From positions 73,539,836 through 73,603,835 of the forward strand of contig OX419757.1 in the NCBI GenBank assembly GCA_948567375.1: DNA of 64,000 bases, read 5' to 3'. The notes under the pieces were generated by a model. It was not told the DNA's origin, did no database searches, and was given only the letters and a program-made list of their open reading frames with translations. This document shows, one piece after another, positions 33,014 through 45,300 of this stretch (its first letter is position 1; every line of letters begins with the position of its first letter). The position numbers were made by a program, and so were the translations under genes. Origin of the DNA: Lunularia cruciata (Eukaryota > Streptophyta > Marchantiopsida > Lunulariales > Lunulariaceae).

Positions 33014-33250
33014 TGTGGCACTTTAGAGTCAATGTATGACTTATGTGTGAGTTGTGATTCTATAGTGTATGATGTTGACAACGATGTATGTTGTCAGTGA
33101 TATAAGTTGTGTAGCAATGTATATATGTACAACAAATGTTATGTAGTGTAGAGGATATGAAGGAGTTTGTGCATGACATGCTTGGTTGGAAAATCTAGAT
33201 GCAATGTTATTTCAAGTGCATAATGTAGAGGATATGCAAGAGTTTGTGTA
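33014..33250 (+). repeat. Second, partial LTR start immediately after the 3' LTR
   Basis: 33014-33125 repeats the first 110 bp of the 3' LTR (TGTGGCACTTTAGAGTC..., TGTATGACTTA, GTGTATGATGTTGACAAC). It then diverges into sequence of which a part (33220-33240, ATAATGTAGAGGATATG) recalls 15086-15105. It may be a truncated neighbouring insertion or a recombination product. Confidence 0.7.
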
Positions 33251-33428
33251 GGTTTGGGTTTTCAAGATATGCAAGATTTGTGCATTGATGAGAAACATGC
33301 AAGAGTATGTATTTAGTTTTGAGTTGAAGATATTCAAGATTTTGTGTCCAAAGTTTAGATATATGTTTAGTTTTGAGTGTGTAGTTTCAAAGTGACTATA
33401 GAGGTTATGCATAGAAGCCACAAAAGGG

Positions 33429-33935
33429 CCCAATCAAAGTGTTTCTAGAAAAATAGAATGTAGTAGAGGTTGATGAAGTTGTTTTTGAAACCAATGTACT
33501 CACCAAAATAGAAGGTAAATTAGGGACCGATCAAGTTATTCCCTAAAAATCAAAAGTAAGTAGGAGTTGATCAAGGTATTATAAAGAAGTACTTTCCCAA
33601 CAAGAAGTTATGCAAGGGCTTGATCAAGTTGTTTATTGAAAATAGAAAGTGCATTATGCTTAATCAAGATATTAAAAAAAACTTTCCAATAAATATATGC
33701 AAGGATCTAATCAAGGTATATCTTGAAAATAGAAGGTCTGCATGAGGTTGATCAAGGTATGTATAAGAACAAAGTACTTCCAAAAATAAAAGTATGTTAG
33801 GGTCTACTCAAGGTAGTTTCTAAAAGTAGAAGGTTTATAAGGACCTAAATAAGGAATTTCTAGAAATAGTATGGAGGAGTGGCTTGATCAAGGGGTTTTT
33901 GAAATTGATAGAGTGGTTTTAGTAGTAACAAAGAC
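33429..33935 (+). repeat. Degenerate minisatellite, about 11 units
   Basis: Units begin at a TTGATCAAG-like word and run into AAAATAGAAGGT-like sequence. Unit lengths alternate between about 40 and 47-58 bp, giving a higher-order period near 95 bp through most of the array. Confidence 0.7.
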
Positions 33936-34533
33936 TAAGTAGGGAAGAAATTGAGGAATTTTTACAAATTCCATGAGTATTCAAAGAGTTTTAGGTTTTT
34001 TGATTATCAATCAAAGTGTTAATAGTTTTTGGACTTATTTATAATATGTTGTGCAATAGTCATATAACAAGAAATTTGGAGACACATTGCTTGCACTAGG
34101 CTTTGAAACAATGTTTGTATTGTTGATCTTATTCAGATCCCTCTTCTTAGTCAACTATGCTTTCACTTTCTTGATATTGGTAGAGCAAGGGTTGAGATAA
34201 GAGCCAAATATCCACCAAGAATAGAAGACAAAGAGAGTTCTAGATATATATACATCATCCACTTCAATTGTAGCTATTGATATGGAAAAATATGATAAGG
34301 TGTTTGATGAGGAGAATATTGATATTCTTGAGGAAGGACCTTGCCTAATTAAATTTCATACAATTTTGAACCGCACAACATTTATCAAGTGTGGTTTGTT
34401 GGATAAAATGCAAGATATAGTAGAAGCAATCCAAGGATTGGACTTGAATCTCTATGGCTTGAAGATTAAAATTGGGATGCAATACTTCTGCTCAAAAGTG
34501 AGTTTACACTTCAATTTCCATTGTCTATTAATT

Positions 34534-35311
34534 TGTAATACCAAGGGTTAGCCATATGATCTAGATGTGAAATTTGGTTTGGTAACTTCTAGAATGGTGT
34601 TATACATGATGATCAAAATAGATCAGATAGAAGTATCACCAAAAGAGTACTTCTACTAATAGGGCAGAAACCGAAATAGACTTGAGAACCTTAGAACCAA
34701 TAGCTAGACATGATTTAAAGGTGAGAATTGGTTTGGTAACATCTGGAAGGATGTTACACATGATGGACTAAACAGATCAGAAAGAGGTATCACCAAAAGA
34801 GGACTTCTACAAATAGAGTAGGAACCAAAATATGCCTGAAATCTTTGAAGGCAATTTTGGAGGCCTAAACGGATGAATTAGGCCTTGAAAATGTGCAAAT
34901 TCCCTCCCAATGGATGAGGGGTTGGCCTTCCCTCCCCCCTGCTTTGTCCCGTCGAGAGCTTTCCAATGGTACCTTACCCTCCCCCCTGCTTTGTCTCATC
35001 AAGAGCTTTCCACGGTACCTTACGTGATTCTGAGATTCCTATAGGAAGATTCCCTAAAAGATTCCCTCTGGTCAAAGCTTGTTTGACCAACCAGATAGGA
35101 CCTAGACCAGACAGGTCACCCATCCAAGTAAGTAATCCAAGGGTGGAGCTTGCTGACATGTCACCTATCTGTGTCCCTAATCCTATGGTGGAGCTTCCTT
35201 GGAGGAGATCCTCTTTGTCTATATAATAAAGAGAAGGTGCTTCCTTGGGGCATCGAATGTTTGAGTGTGCAATCTGTGTTTTCTCTCTTCTCTTGTCCTC
35301 GGAGTATTACA
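34534..35311 (+). repeat. 778-bp LTR with TGTAATAC/GTATTACA ends
   Basis: Perfect 8-bp inverted ends: TGTAATAC at 34534 and GTATTACA at 35304-35311. It contains an internal tandem duplication of about 130 bp (about 34555-34680 and 34690-34830, each with TTGGTTTGGTAAC and CACCAAAAGAG). A TATATAATAAAG box lies near 35219, and a tRNA-Met-type primer site follows the LTR. A related, diverged LTR lies at 58209-58792. Confidence 0.82.
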
Positions 35312-35312
35312 A

Positions 35313-35324
35313 TGGTATCAGAGC
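35313..35324 (+). promoter_or_regulatory. Primer-binding site, initiator tRNA-Met type
   Basis: TGGTATCAGAGC, the standard plant LTR-retrotransposon site complementary to the 3' end of initiator tRNA-Met, one base after the LTR. Confidence 0.88.
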
Positions 35325-35892
35325 AAGTGTTCTAGTCCAAGAGAGTGGATCACCCCTCTTGGAATAGCACGAATTACTGAAACTAAGTAATTTGAGGTGG
35401 AGAACATAGAGTAATCGCTAGACTTAGGAAGGGCTTTAGAGAGCGGATGGGATGGATACGCTGGGGGGACAATTTCCCGCACCTAGCTTTCCATTTTCAA
35501 ATCCATTCCACATCAAGGTTATGTACATCCAGCGTGAGCAGATGAGGGTATCGCTAGTTTATCACTTTGGTGTGGAATTCATGGACAGAGTGATGAACTC
35601 ACCAAACCCGGTGATTCTACCTGTGGTGATATATGACAGAGAGTGGGATTTGACGATCTACATTCTATTATGATAATATGGATATGAATGTCCCAAATCC
35701 TCTTCCTTTCAACACTCAAGTAGAAATCCATTATGTAGTGAGGCTGAAAGTGATGTTTAGAGATTTTGTGGTTAGGAATTTTGGTGAGGAGTATTATCAA
35801 CGAGTGATAGCTTCTGAGGTCCCAATACTAGTTTTGATAGTTTGTGCGCCTTCCAGAGTGATTATATTGACTCTGTATTGAAGTAGACTATG
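35325..35892 (+). mobile_element. Truncated internal region of the 34.5-kb LTR element
   Basis: Two short frames (35452-35673 and 35678-35881) begin soon after the primer site. The first starts 'MDTLGGQFPAPSFPF', at the position of gag, but no capsid or zinc-knuckle motif is visible. No pol sequence is present; the element is cut short at the LTR-derived tandem repeats that follow. Confidence 0.5.
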
Positions 35893-36402
35893 TATAGCAA
35901 AGAGTATCCATTCAAAGGGATACTCTTTGCTATATTATAAAGACAAGATGTTCCTTTGGGACATCTAAGTATTGAGGAATGAAAATTTTTGTTTCTCTTG
36001 TATAGCTTCTCTTGTGTGGTTTCTCCTCTCCTTGGAACATTACACATATGGACCACTATTGCATATAGTTGAAACCACACTCACAAGTGAGTAACGAGGA
36101 TGCAAATGGGTGGGCCAAACCTAGGTAGAACCTCATATTGACCATTGAAAAAGACTCGAATGTAGCTCCCTTTGAATGGATACTCTTTGCTATATTATAA
36201 AGACAAGATGTTCCTTTGGGACATCTAAGTATTGAGGAATGAAACTTTGTGTTTCTCTTGTATAACTTTTCTTGTGTGGTTTTCTCCTATCCTTGGAACA
36301 TTACACATATGGACCACTCTTGCATATAGTTGAAACCACACTCACAAGTGAGTAACGAGGATGCAGATGGGTGGGCCAAACCTAGGTAGAACCTCATATG
36401 GA
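35893..36402 (+). repeat. 260-bp tandem duplication derived from LTR 3' ends, opened by a 17-bp palindrome
   Basis: Copies start at 35918 and 36178 (GGATACTCTTTGCTATATTA) and run through TTACACATATGGACCAC to GAACCTCATAT. The TATATTATAAAGACAAG block resembles the TATA region of the LTR at 34534. A perfect 17-bp inverted repeat (35893-35909 with 35918-35934, 8-nt loop) precedes the first copy. Confidence 0.8.
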
Positions 36403-37564
36403 CTATTGAAAAAACTAAATGTACATTCTAATAAATATATGCTCCATATGATAGATTCTTTACTATTCATTATGTTTATTATAGAATGTTCTAATTACAT
36501 TATATCTATACCCAAAGATTGGGTGTGGATATTAATTCCATTAAGCCATGGATGAGAATTTGCTTCTACTTTCCAGAAAATAATATGGAAATCAATTTAA
36601 CATTTTTATATATCTCTATTTTATACTTTATGGATATAAATGTAATATAACCATGAGAATTTTTCACTAGTTAACTTATCTTAAAAAATTTTGGTTAGCA
36701 CTTCCTTTCAAAAAATACATATATTGTTGTTAATAATATAACACACATATATACACCAAATTCTCACTTATTAAGTTACTTTTAGGTTTTTCCTTGATGA
36801 TTCATAATCTATATATTATTCTTATCCTGGATGGTCAGAAATAAGACATATTACATAATACTTTTCCTCCTCAGTAAAGTACGAGCAGTTGTCGTTCAGG
36901 TTGACAAATGACAAATGAAACAAGGAGAGGCACAACATGCGCTTTGACAATAATAAATCCAAAGGAATCGCTCAATCACAATGTGAGGCAAGATATGCAC
37001 TATTAGTTCGTAGTTATATTTCACTCCGTAGTTGTGATTCATAGTTACAGTTGTGGTACCAAAATCCGGAGGCAGTGTGCGCCGCAATCTTCCCAGCTTT
37101 ACACCCAGTTCTCCTGAATCTGACATATTCTGGGTACCCCACTATTGAACGAGCACCGTTATGCACCACCAAATTGCTAATTTCGATGGGTTATATATTG
37201 CACGGAGCTGTATTTCAATTCTTGATATGTAATAGAGTAACTGGAACCGGAAACTCGACTGTTTGCAGTGCGCATTTTCAACCTGAATATGAATCTGGCA
37301 TTAGATATGAAGAAAACAAAACTCTAAGAATGTTGTGTGTATGAACTGGACGTAGCTAACTTGATCGACGGTTAGCTTACTCGGGTGCGAGCATGGTTGA
37401 TCCAATTGATTGAAAACCATTCACTGCGGGATTGATTGTGCTACTCTTGTCATGGATAGCGTTATTCTCTACGTATGAAGCGTGTCTGTTTAGGGCCTCA
37501 GCAATACGAACTGGTTTCTTCATGACCTAATCTACGGTGATAATATTGACATTGTCCATCTATG
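36403..37564. other. AT-rich sequence, nothing recognised
   Basis: No gene, repeat or domain identified. The first part (36.4-36.8 kb) is very AT-rich; base composition becomes more balanced after 36.9 kb, probably leaving the transposon block. Confidence 0.4.
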
Positions 37565-37755
37565 ATCCTTCGTTTTCCCCACGCGGTCGCCTTTCACTCT
37601 ATGAACTTTGCTAATGGAGAACGAACTGTTTTGGTAGCCAATCGATCGCCCTTAAGAGTGATCAAGGGCGACCGCATAGGAAAAGAAGGATGGGAAGACC
37701 CCATCAAGCCGTACAAGGGAGAGACATAAAAATTGGGTTCGCTCGAGTACTTTTC
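37565..37755. repeat. Dispersed repeat family R, head-to-head pair
   Basis: A full-looking plus-strand copy starts at about 37658 (AGGGCGACCGCATAGG) and runs through GATGGGAAGACCCCATCAAG and CGTACAAGGGAGAGACA. About 90 bp upstream, at 37570-37592, a short minus-strand copy of the head (TTTTCCCCACGCGGTCGCC) faces it. Confidence 0.65.
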
Positions 37756-40200
37756 TGACAGAAGTCTCGTTAGGGTTAGCCGTGCTTGGTAGAAGAGCCA
37801 ACGTGCAATGCTCGCCCTTGTTCCTGGACTGCCACTTGCTGGATGGAAAGTGAAAGGGAAAGGTATGGGAGACGAAATGGACAGGGACACCACCGAGGAA
37901 GGGGTCGGAAACATGAGTTAGCCCCAAATCTGTTTGACTGTACAAGATGCGTAGGTGACGAAGAACTCTTTCTAGAGCAGGGGAAGGAGTGGACGAAGAA
38001 TTCTAAGCGACAAATTTGGCTGAGATGGCAGGGAAACTCGCGTCGTTATGGAATCATCCTGCGGGCCCAAAAACAAGTTTGTCTGGTCATCCCTAGTTTT
38101 CTCTCCTTAGCCAGCGTAAATGTGCGTGATTTTCCTTTCCTGTTGGAATCATCAGGAAACGATTACAAGACGAATGACTTACTCAACTTACTTACCCTAA
38201 TTTAGGGCTTGGTGTATTGCAGTCTTTTTTTGGGCTCCTGCAATGAAATGGGGTATTTCCTTTGTCAACATATACGACTTTCAGAAACCTCCTGATCTCA
38301 TATCGCTACCTCAACAAGCAGGTCAGAGTCTAGCTACAATATCGAACCTCCCGTAGTACCAATCAAACCAGGATGGTAACCTTCTTGTGGGACTGTTAGC
38401 CATCCACATGACAACCGTGATGATTTGTAAGAAGAATTGCCGTCATGCTTCAAAGTTCCTGATACTTCGGCATTCGATCGTGTCTTAGAGGGATTATCGA
38501 GAACCGAATCAAAGTAATCGAATCTGGTCTCGCCCTTATTTTCTGAAATCGAAATGACCTTGGGGTTTGGTTTCTGCAGCTCTGATGACTTCCGCAATTA
38601 TCTGGTCTCGATATTCATTGGTGATCATACCGGTACGCGTTTCTAACGAACGACAGTAATATTGTGTCAGCAACATCTCCTTCGCGAGTATGAACTTGAA
38701 CACCAAATTAGTGAAGATGTCCAAATCAATTGTACTTCAGTATTACAACCAGCAATTTCTCTAGACGGACACGGACCCCATCATCTGTATTCTCCCGGCA
38801 CCACTATGATAATTTCTGTTCCTCTCCTTAAATCATATCACAAAGCCTTGATTGACCAGCGCTTACTAAAGCCAATGTTTACATCAAATAAGGCATATCA
38901 TCAATTGGACACAGCAGTTCCAGTCACAATGCAAGTCTCCTTTTGAGATTGCGGGACGGAGGGTGCAGAAAAACTATAACCTGTTCGTAGTGAATATGCT
39001 GATGGCTTCGACCGGGATTTATCAACTTCAGAGGAAAATACGGTGGGGAAGCTGTTATCCATACATCCACATGTTTAAGATCGTAACATGAAAGCTTTCC
39101 GAGTTTTAGTTCACGGAATTCCAACCACTAACATCACAAGTTGTTTCATGAGCTCATAGTAGAGCCATCTTTTCCATCCTCTGCAGACATGATGCTAGCC
39201 AGGAAGGGGGCCCAAAGATCAGGAAGTGACGTCCTCCGTTGGACTACTGCTGCCGTTCATGTCCGAAGTGCGTGATTCACCCTGCTAGCTTGCGGAAGCC
39301 TTTGAAATATTTTTTCTCGTTGGCGTCAAGGATGACATAATGATAATGATAGAGGTGTTTTATAATCGAAGATACTCTGCCGTCTGAATGATGTCGTAAG
39401 TTTTGGGAACACTAGGAGTGTACAACACAACGTTCAGATAAGGACTTCTCAAATGTCCAACTCAGGGGAGTAGTCGAAATGTATAGAGAGCTGAATAGCG
39501 AAATGTATATGGAATAGTTTCAGTCAAGGAAAGAGTGGCCGCTGACACCTACAGTCTTAAGTATGTCTCACGCATGCCTTGAGCTTCTCGACTGCTTGAA
39601 TTAAATGATAATTGGCTGAATTGTATCAGAACTAAAAGCACTCATCCATAATTCGTTAAGCTACCTCCTATTGCGCTAACTTTAATCTCTGTTGGGAACA
39701 ATCCAAGGTTCCTTCAAGAATATGGTGAGCATGCCATGTGTGCCCTTCATTGCTTGTCAGTTGTAATCAGTGTGGATGCAAATACAATCATGCATCGAAG
39801 TAAAGTGAAAGATACTTCTGGTGCTGTTTCTATGAATTTACGTTGGTCAGTGCTCACTACTATATGCGTGGATTGGAATATTGGAATTCGCCCATCACAT
39901 CAGAAGTAGACACTTCGAAAGCATGAGTTAAAATGAAGTGCAGAGAATTTAATATAAGGCGATTTACCTCTCGGAAACTGCTTACCTGCTCACTTGACAG
40001 AATATCTGAAGATCTTTCGAACAGAATTCCGTAGGTGGACATTCGTTCTGATTATCTGTGCAGCTCATTTACAGTGGTTTACGTTACTTTCGAGTGGTTT
40101 TTCTCATCCTCCTAATTTATATTCTCTAAATAACACAGATTTGATGTGTCTACGAGAACGAATTCCTCTCTCCTCTTGCAGTTCTCTTCGTCATGTTGAA
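37756..40200. other. No gene recognised
   Basis: Short conflicting frames only, for example 37786-38205 plus and 37594-37945 minus. None has a domain or supporting splice pattern. Confidence 0.4.
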
Positions 40201-40201
40201 A

Positions 40202-40849
40202 GCATAATCATCGGCATACGAAGGGACGGTTTACACCCCTGTTCAGAATGTTTGAAGCGGAACGACTCAAAAGCATATGGAATACATTGACTGCTCCATT
40301 CCTGTCATGAATATCGATGGAATAGTATCACCAATGGGAACATCCATCATCATCAATCTGAACTGACGTCCAATGAGAATAGCTCCGCTACTCACAGTAT
40401 TAGGGGCCACTGCAAACTACCATAGAGCTCAGTTCTGTCTGCCGTTGACACTAAATCTGATCCCTCCTTCCGAATTACCGTAACCGATGCTGTAAACGCC
40501 CTTATGAGCCCTAATCTTCAGTGAGCATAATAATCGGCATAGGAAGGGATCAAAGATACACATCTGTTCAGAATGTTTACAGCGGAACGACTGAAAAACT
40601 AATATCTATGGAGCATACTGACTGCTTCGTACCTGTCATGAATATCGATGGATTAGTATAACGGATGGGAACATCCATCATCATCAATCTGAATTGACAT
40701 CCAATGAGGATAGCTCTGGTCCGCTTCGCACGGTATTAGGGGCCACTGGACCTTGAGGAGCTCCGTTCTGTCTGCCGTTGAAACTAAACCCGATCCCTCT
40801 TTCCTAATTACCGTAAACGATGCCCTTATTAGCCATAATCTTCAGTGAG
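40202..40849. repeat. Two-copy tandem duplication, period about 323 bp
   Basis: Copies 40202-40524 and 40525-40849 share GCATAAT-ATCGGCATA, TGTTCAGAATGTTT, CCTGTCATGAATATCGATGG, GGGAACATCCATCATCATCA, GTATTAGGGGCCACTG and AATCTTCAGTGAG, with point changes and small indels throughout. Confidence 0.85.
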
Positions 40850-41390
40850 ATTTGTAGCCTTCAGCACCTGCTTACATCTAGATAACTAAAAGTGCATTCG
40901 CACATGTCCTTGACATCACGGGTGGAGTTGAAAGATCCAATGGGCAGGGAGAAGATTCGGACAGTACAGGATAAGAAGAAGTTGAAGTTTGTTCTCTCTT
41001 GATAGCCTGCCTGAGTTGTGTCAATTTCAAACCAACTTGGTGGCCACGGCATAAAGCTAGCAGACGTGTCGACCAGAGGGGAGGCACAAGTGCAGTCATG
41101 CCAAGTGGAAGCAGCAGCCCTGTGGACAGTCCCGAAACCAACTTGTGAAACAGAGACTGAAATCTAAGGACCACGATATCCTGCATGTATCTCATTCAGC
41201 ATGAGATAACTATTTCCCGACACGTGCTCGGGAATCACTGATCGTCTCGTGGTATATGAACCGCAATCTCAGCTCCAATTTCGTAACAAAAATCTGCAAC
41301 ATCTGCGAAATTGATCAAACAACGAACCGTTTCCCATCCCTCTTTGAATTCTAAGAATTTTAGTCGGTGATAACTCGTTTTCGAGGAACA

Positions 41391-42324
41391 ATGGCATCCA
41401 TTAGTGCTTCAGCAGTGCAATTCGGGAGTGTGTGCACGGTCTCGAGGCCCGGTGTCACCACTGCTACGGCTTCTTCAAGTTCTGTGAGTTTCGGATCCAC
41501 TGCGAACCTCAGCAGGAGCCTGCGTCTTACAGCAGGAGCACCTCGATCTCGAGTGACTCGTCCATTCGTGGTCCGGGCAGAAGATGACGGCAGAGGTGTA
41601 GTCGATTCTGTTAAGGAAGGCGCGGACCAGGCTGCACAGAACGTCAAAGCCGGAGTGAACAAGACCGGAGAGGTTATCTCCGATGCTGCCGGTAATGTGA
41701 AGGGAGGAGTTCAGAACGCGGCCGAGACTGTCAAGGATAAGGCTAGCGAAGCCACCGGCCAGGCCAAGAGTGCCGGTCAGGACTTGGGGAACAAAGCCGA
41801 GGAAGCCAAGGTACTTGAAACTACACTCTCATTCTGCGATGAAATCACACTCTGTAGAAATCTTATACCTACAAGCCCTATTCCTGCAGGAGTGGTTTGA
41901 TAGTGGTTCTAGTGTAGGTTGTTGGCTACATGTGAATAACGAAGGATCTTTACTGACAATTATTAGGGCATATGCGACGGAACGGAGGTTAGAAGTTGAT
42001 GCGGTTGTGTATTGATGAGATAATGTTTGTTGATCCTTTTTCCTCAATTCCATGATTAATTCTCAGGACCAAGCAGCGCGTAAAGCCGCGGAGACCAAGG
42101 GCAGCTTGCAAGAAGGAGCGGACAAGGCTGGCAGTAAGGCTCAGGAAGCAGGAAAGGACGTCCAAGCCAAAGCTGATGATGCGACTTCATCAGCCAAGTC
42201 AGGTTTTGATGATGCGGCTAGCAAGACCGAGAATTCTGCAAAGGATGCGTCACGATCTGCTCAGTCCTCTTTCGATGATGCCTCGAGGAAGACAGAGAAC
42301 GCTGCGAAGGACCTGAAAAACTAG
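41391..42324 (+). CDS. Plastid-targeted LEA-like (group 3/LEA_4-type) protein
   Basis: Two exons, 41391-41810 and 42067-42324, joined in phase 0 over a GT-AG intron, give 225 aa. Start: first Met in a good context before a Ser/Thr/Arg-rich, acid-poor N-terminus of about 65 residues ending near 'RPFVVRAEDD', a typical chloroplast transit peptide with a likely cut after VRA. The mature part is an alternating-charge, Ala/Lys/Glu/Asp-rich amphipathic repeat with 11-residue-like periodicity (NVKAGVNKTGE, NAAETVKDKASE, KTENSAKDASRSAQ). Cys is absent after the transit peptide. LEA_4-type proteins are disordered when hydrated and fold on membranes or enzymes during drying, so a stroma or thylakoid protectant role is inferred. 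It could also be annotated simply as a late-embryogenesis-like or cold-regulated plastid protein. Confidence 0.87.
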
Positions 42325-45300
42325 GTCCCGTCACATATTTATCTGTCGAAAACACCATATACTGTACTATAAGTATCTGTAAATGAGCGGACGCTGTGAG
42401 TAGTGTAATCTATTAGCGAATAGTATCTGCTATGGATCCCCTGTCTGTTCAGTTCCCAAAGTGTACGCTGTATGGGGAGCTTGAGCTTGTACACATGTCC
42501 ATTGTTTTAAACTTCTGCAACAAATAAGGTCGCCCTTTTCTTCATGCAACTCGGTTTATCCTGTGACATCCATGTTTTTTTGACTCATCTGTGATGCTTG
42601 AGCTAGAAAATATCTGGAAAAACTCCCATCTTTCCTTCTACGTATTCGACCTTCTTCGCTGGAATCAAGTGATACGCAATTCTCAAAAGGCAGAAACCTT
42701 TATAATTCCAGAAAGCAGACGCTCACCTCCTAGTTTTAAGTTATCGACTGAACTAAATAGTTTTATATATCCAACTAAACAAGTCGACATATAGAGCATG
42801 TGCATTATGACGTGCGAGAGATAGGTAATGAATACTTACTCGCTTTTACCCGTTTTCCACTTTTCACGTTGGTTGATCAACTGTAAGTTGGATCTATGGT
42901 CTGCTACAACAATCAATGTCAAAATCAAGCATGCTCTGTGTTTCTGCTTGAACGATAAGTTTCACCTAATAAGCATAGAATCGACTCTTTCGCGCAACTA
43001 AATTTTTAAACCTTTTTCCATCAAGACACCAAACATAGTATCGTTGATGCAGTAGAAGATAGGTGTGAAGGCCACATGTCCTGCTTCCGGGTGGCTTGTA
43101 GCACTCTAATCTGCCCTTTCCCCTTTTCATAAAATACGAATGGCATTTCTCAGGAGTCTTCTGCCAACACCCCCAAACGAATATCACAGCGGTCGGACGT
43201 CCGTTGATTAAGTGATAACTTTCGATACAGTTGTAAACTGTGAAATTACTTTCACTGTCCAAGAGATAAATATAGCACTTCAAAGACTGCACTTATCATC
43301 GTGAAGCCTCGGACTTGAATGGCCAATGAAATTTAATAGAACAACTTGAAGAGCAGTCAAGATTGGAGCAAGATGTAAACTGAGTACCGCAAAACTATTT
43401 CTGCTGGTAGATAATTTAAAGGGTGAAATAGTAACTGCTGGTATTGAAGGACGTAGAGGGAGCCGCACCTAAGATTCCAGTCAACTATTCTGCTCTTGTG
43501 TCACTGACCGAGAGCAACTGGTCAGACTGTAAAGATTCAGACCTCGTACCACTAATTACTCGTGTTTTGAATCATTTATCTGGTCTATCTAACGTTTTGT
43601 TGCAGGGTAAGCTAGCCATTAGGGCTTTGTTATGCACTCACGTGCTTACTTTACCTGCTACCACCAACAGTGTTTTAAGTGTATGATCTACTCGATGATT
43701 TGAGGAGTTGGTTTCTTATATCCTGCTCCTACTACATTATGTTTCCTTCCTGGTAGAAAAGCTCAATTACCAACACCTTAAAATAATCTCGAAAATGCTT
43801 GATAATATCTTGTCCATACGGAGAAACAATCTCTTCATATGTCACAGTCTGTTCTCATCAGCAACCTGTACATCCCCGCCTCCTAAGCAGACGTACAGTA
43901 CTTACTTTCTGTCGCTGGAAACTGAGAACTGTGTTGCCTAAACACAAGGACGTTGTGTTCAAGCGCATCGCCAGAGGTTGAAATTCAGTTTCCGTACATG
44001 AATTTGATGAAAAAGTAATTGCAAATGTAAATTCGGTATGAACTCATATGCTCCTAAATGGTGGTGGCTGATGAAATGCTACTCCTAACCCTGAGGAGGA
44101 CAGAAGAATGACAGTGAAGGAAAAGAGCATCTTCAATGGACCGCATTGAGGATATTACTGTTGCTTTGCTCGAATATGGGATGGGGTTTCTATTTACTTC
44201 ATCAGAGAACGTCTGACTCTGTTAACGTCAACTAACGAGCTAGATGGTAATCTCGCATACAAGGTGGCCTAGCTTGCTAGTGGCAAGCAGCACTTCCACT
44301 ACAGGCCCAAAGCTTTACGCTAACATCGAAGCCCTGCAGAGGTAAAAGTGAAGTGAAAGCTGTCATGGACAGTGAACAAGAAGAATGCTCAAAACTCCAA
44401 CTTTCTGCTTAATAGTTTTCTTGTGATTACTTACTCGACTTGATAAGTTTTGATGCTATCGATGGAGTATTAGTTGTTGAGATTTGAGACTGAAGGTTGA
44501 TCTGAACTGGTCTACTTAGGCGTTGCACTACACCGATGGAGCACGATATGCTCCTAAAGTCTTACAGTCTTGCCTGGGAAACAAATATCATGGCTGTCTA
44601 CCATTCGGAAGAAAGCATCTTTCTGAAACAAAAAATCTTGAGAGACTGAAGTGGATAAGCGACTGCATTCCTGATGATCTTGTGTCTTGCATCCCTTCTG
44701 TTTAGAAAGACAAAGATGACCTACGGTAGTTTCTGACATAACCTCGGAATCAGAGGACAAACGCTACAGGATTGTACCTCTGATCCGAGTATCACGGTAA
44801 TGTGGTACCATGTTAACGACTCTAAACTTCCTGATGACAGATATAACCTCTGCACGAGGGAGTCGTGAAGAGTCACCAACATGACCACTTTGGAATTGTC
44901 GGCTTGTAACCTATATTATGCTTATCATTTGCCGACAAGAGAACTGCAATGACCTCTTAGTTCTTTCCACAGTACATTTTACAAGCAACAGTAGTGTCTG
45001 TGCTAACAACATGCGGAGTCCTTACGGTCTTGCAAGGATGAAGTGCTAAAGGTCTCCCATTCGAAGAACTAGGTTGTGGAACACAAGAAGGAATCAATCA
45101 GGCAACAGATGGCTGACGTTGCATCAGATTGTTTGAACTGATGTTGCCAAGATGAGAAACACTCCTGTAGCAAACTACGGGAGTTTGCTACAAATTACCA
45201 AAGGGCTGGACCTCAGTTCTACAATGTCGTGCAGTGATGGACTTCGATTGTGTCTATGTATTGCACCGAGGCGAATTAAACCTCCAGTTACACAGGGACA

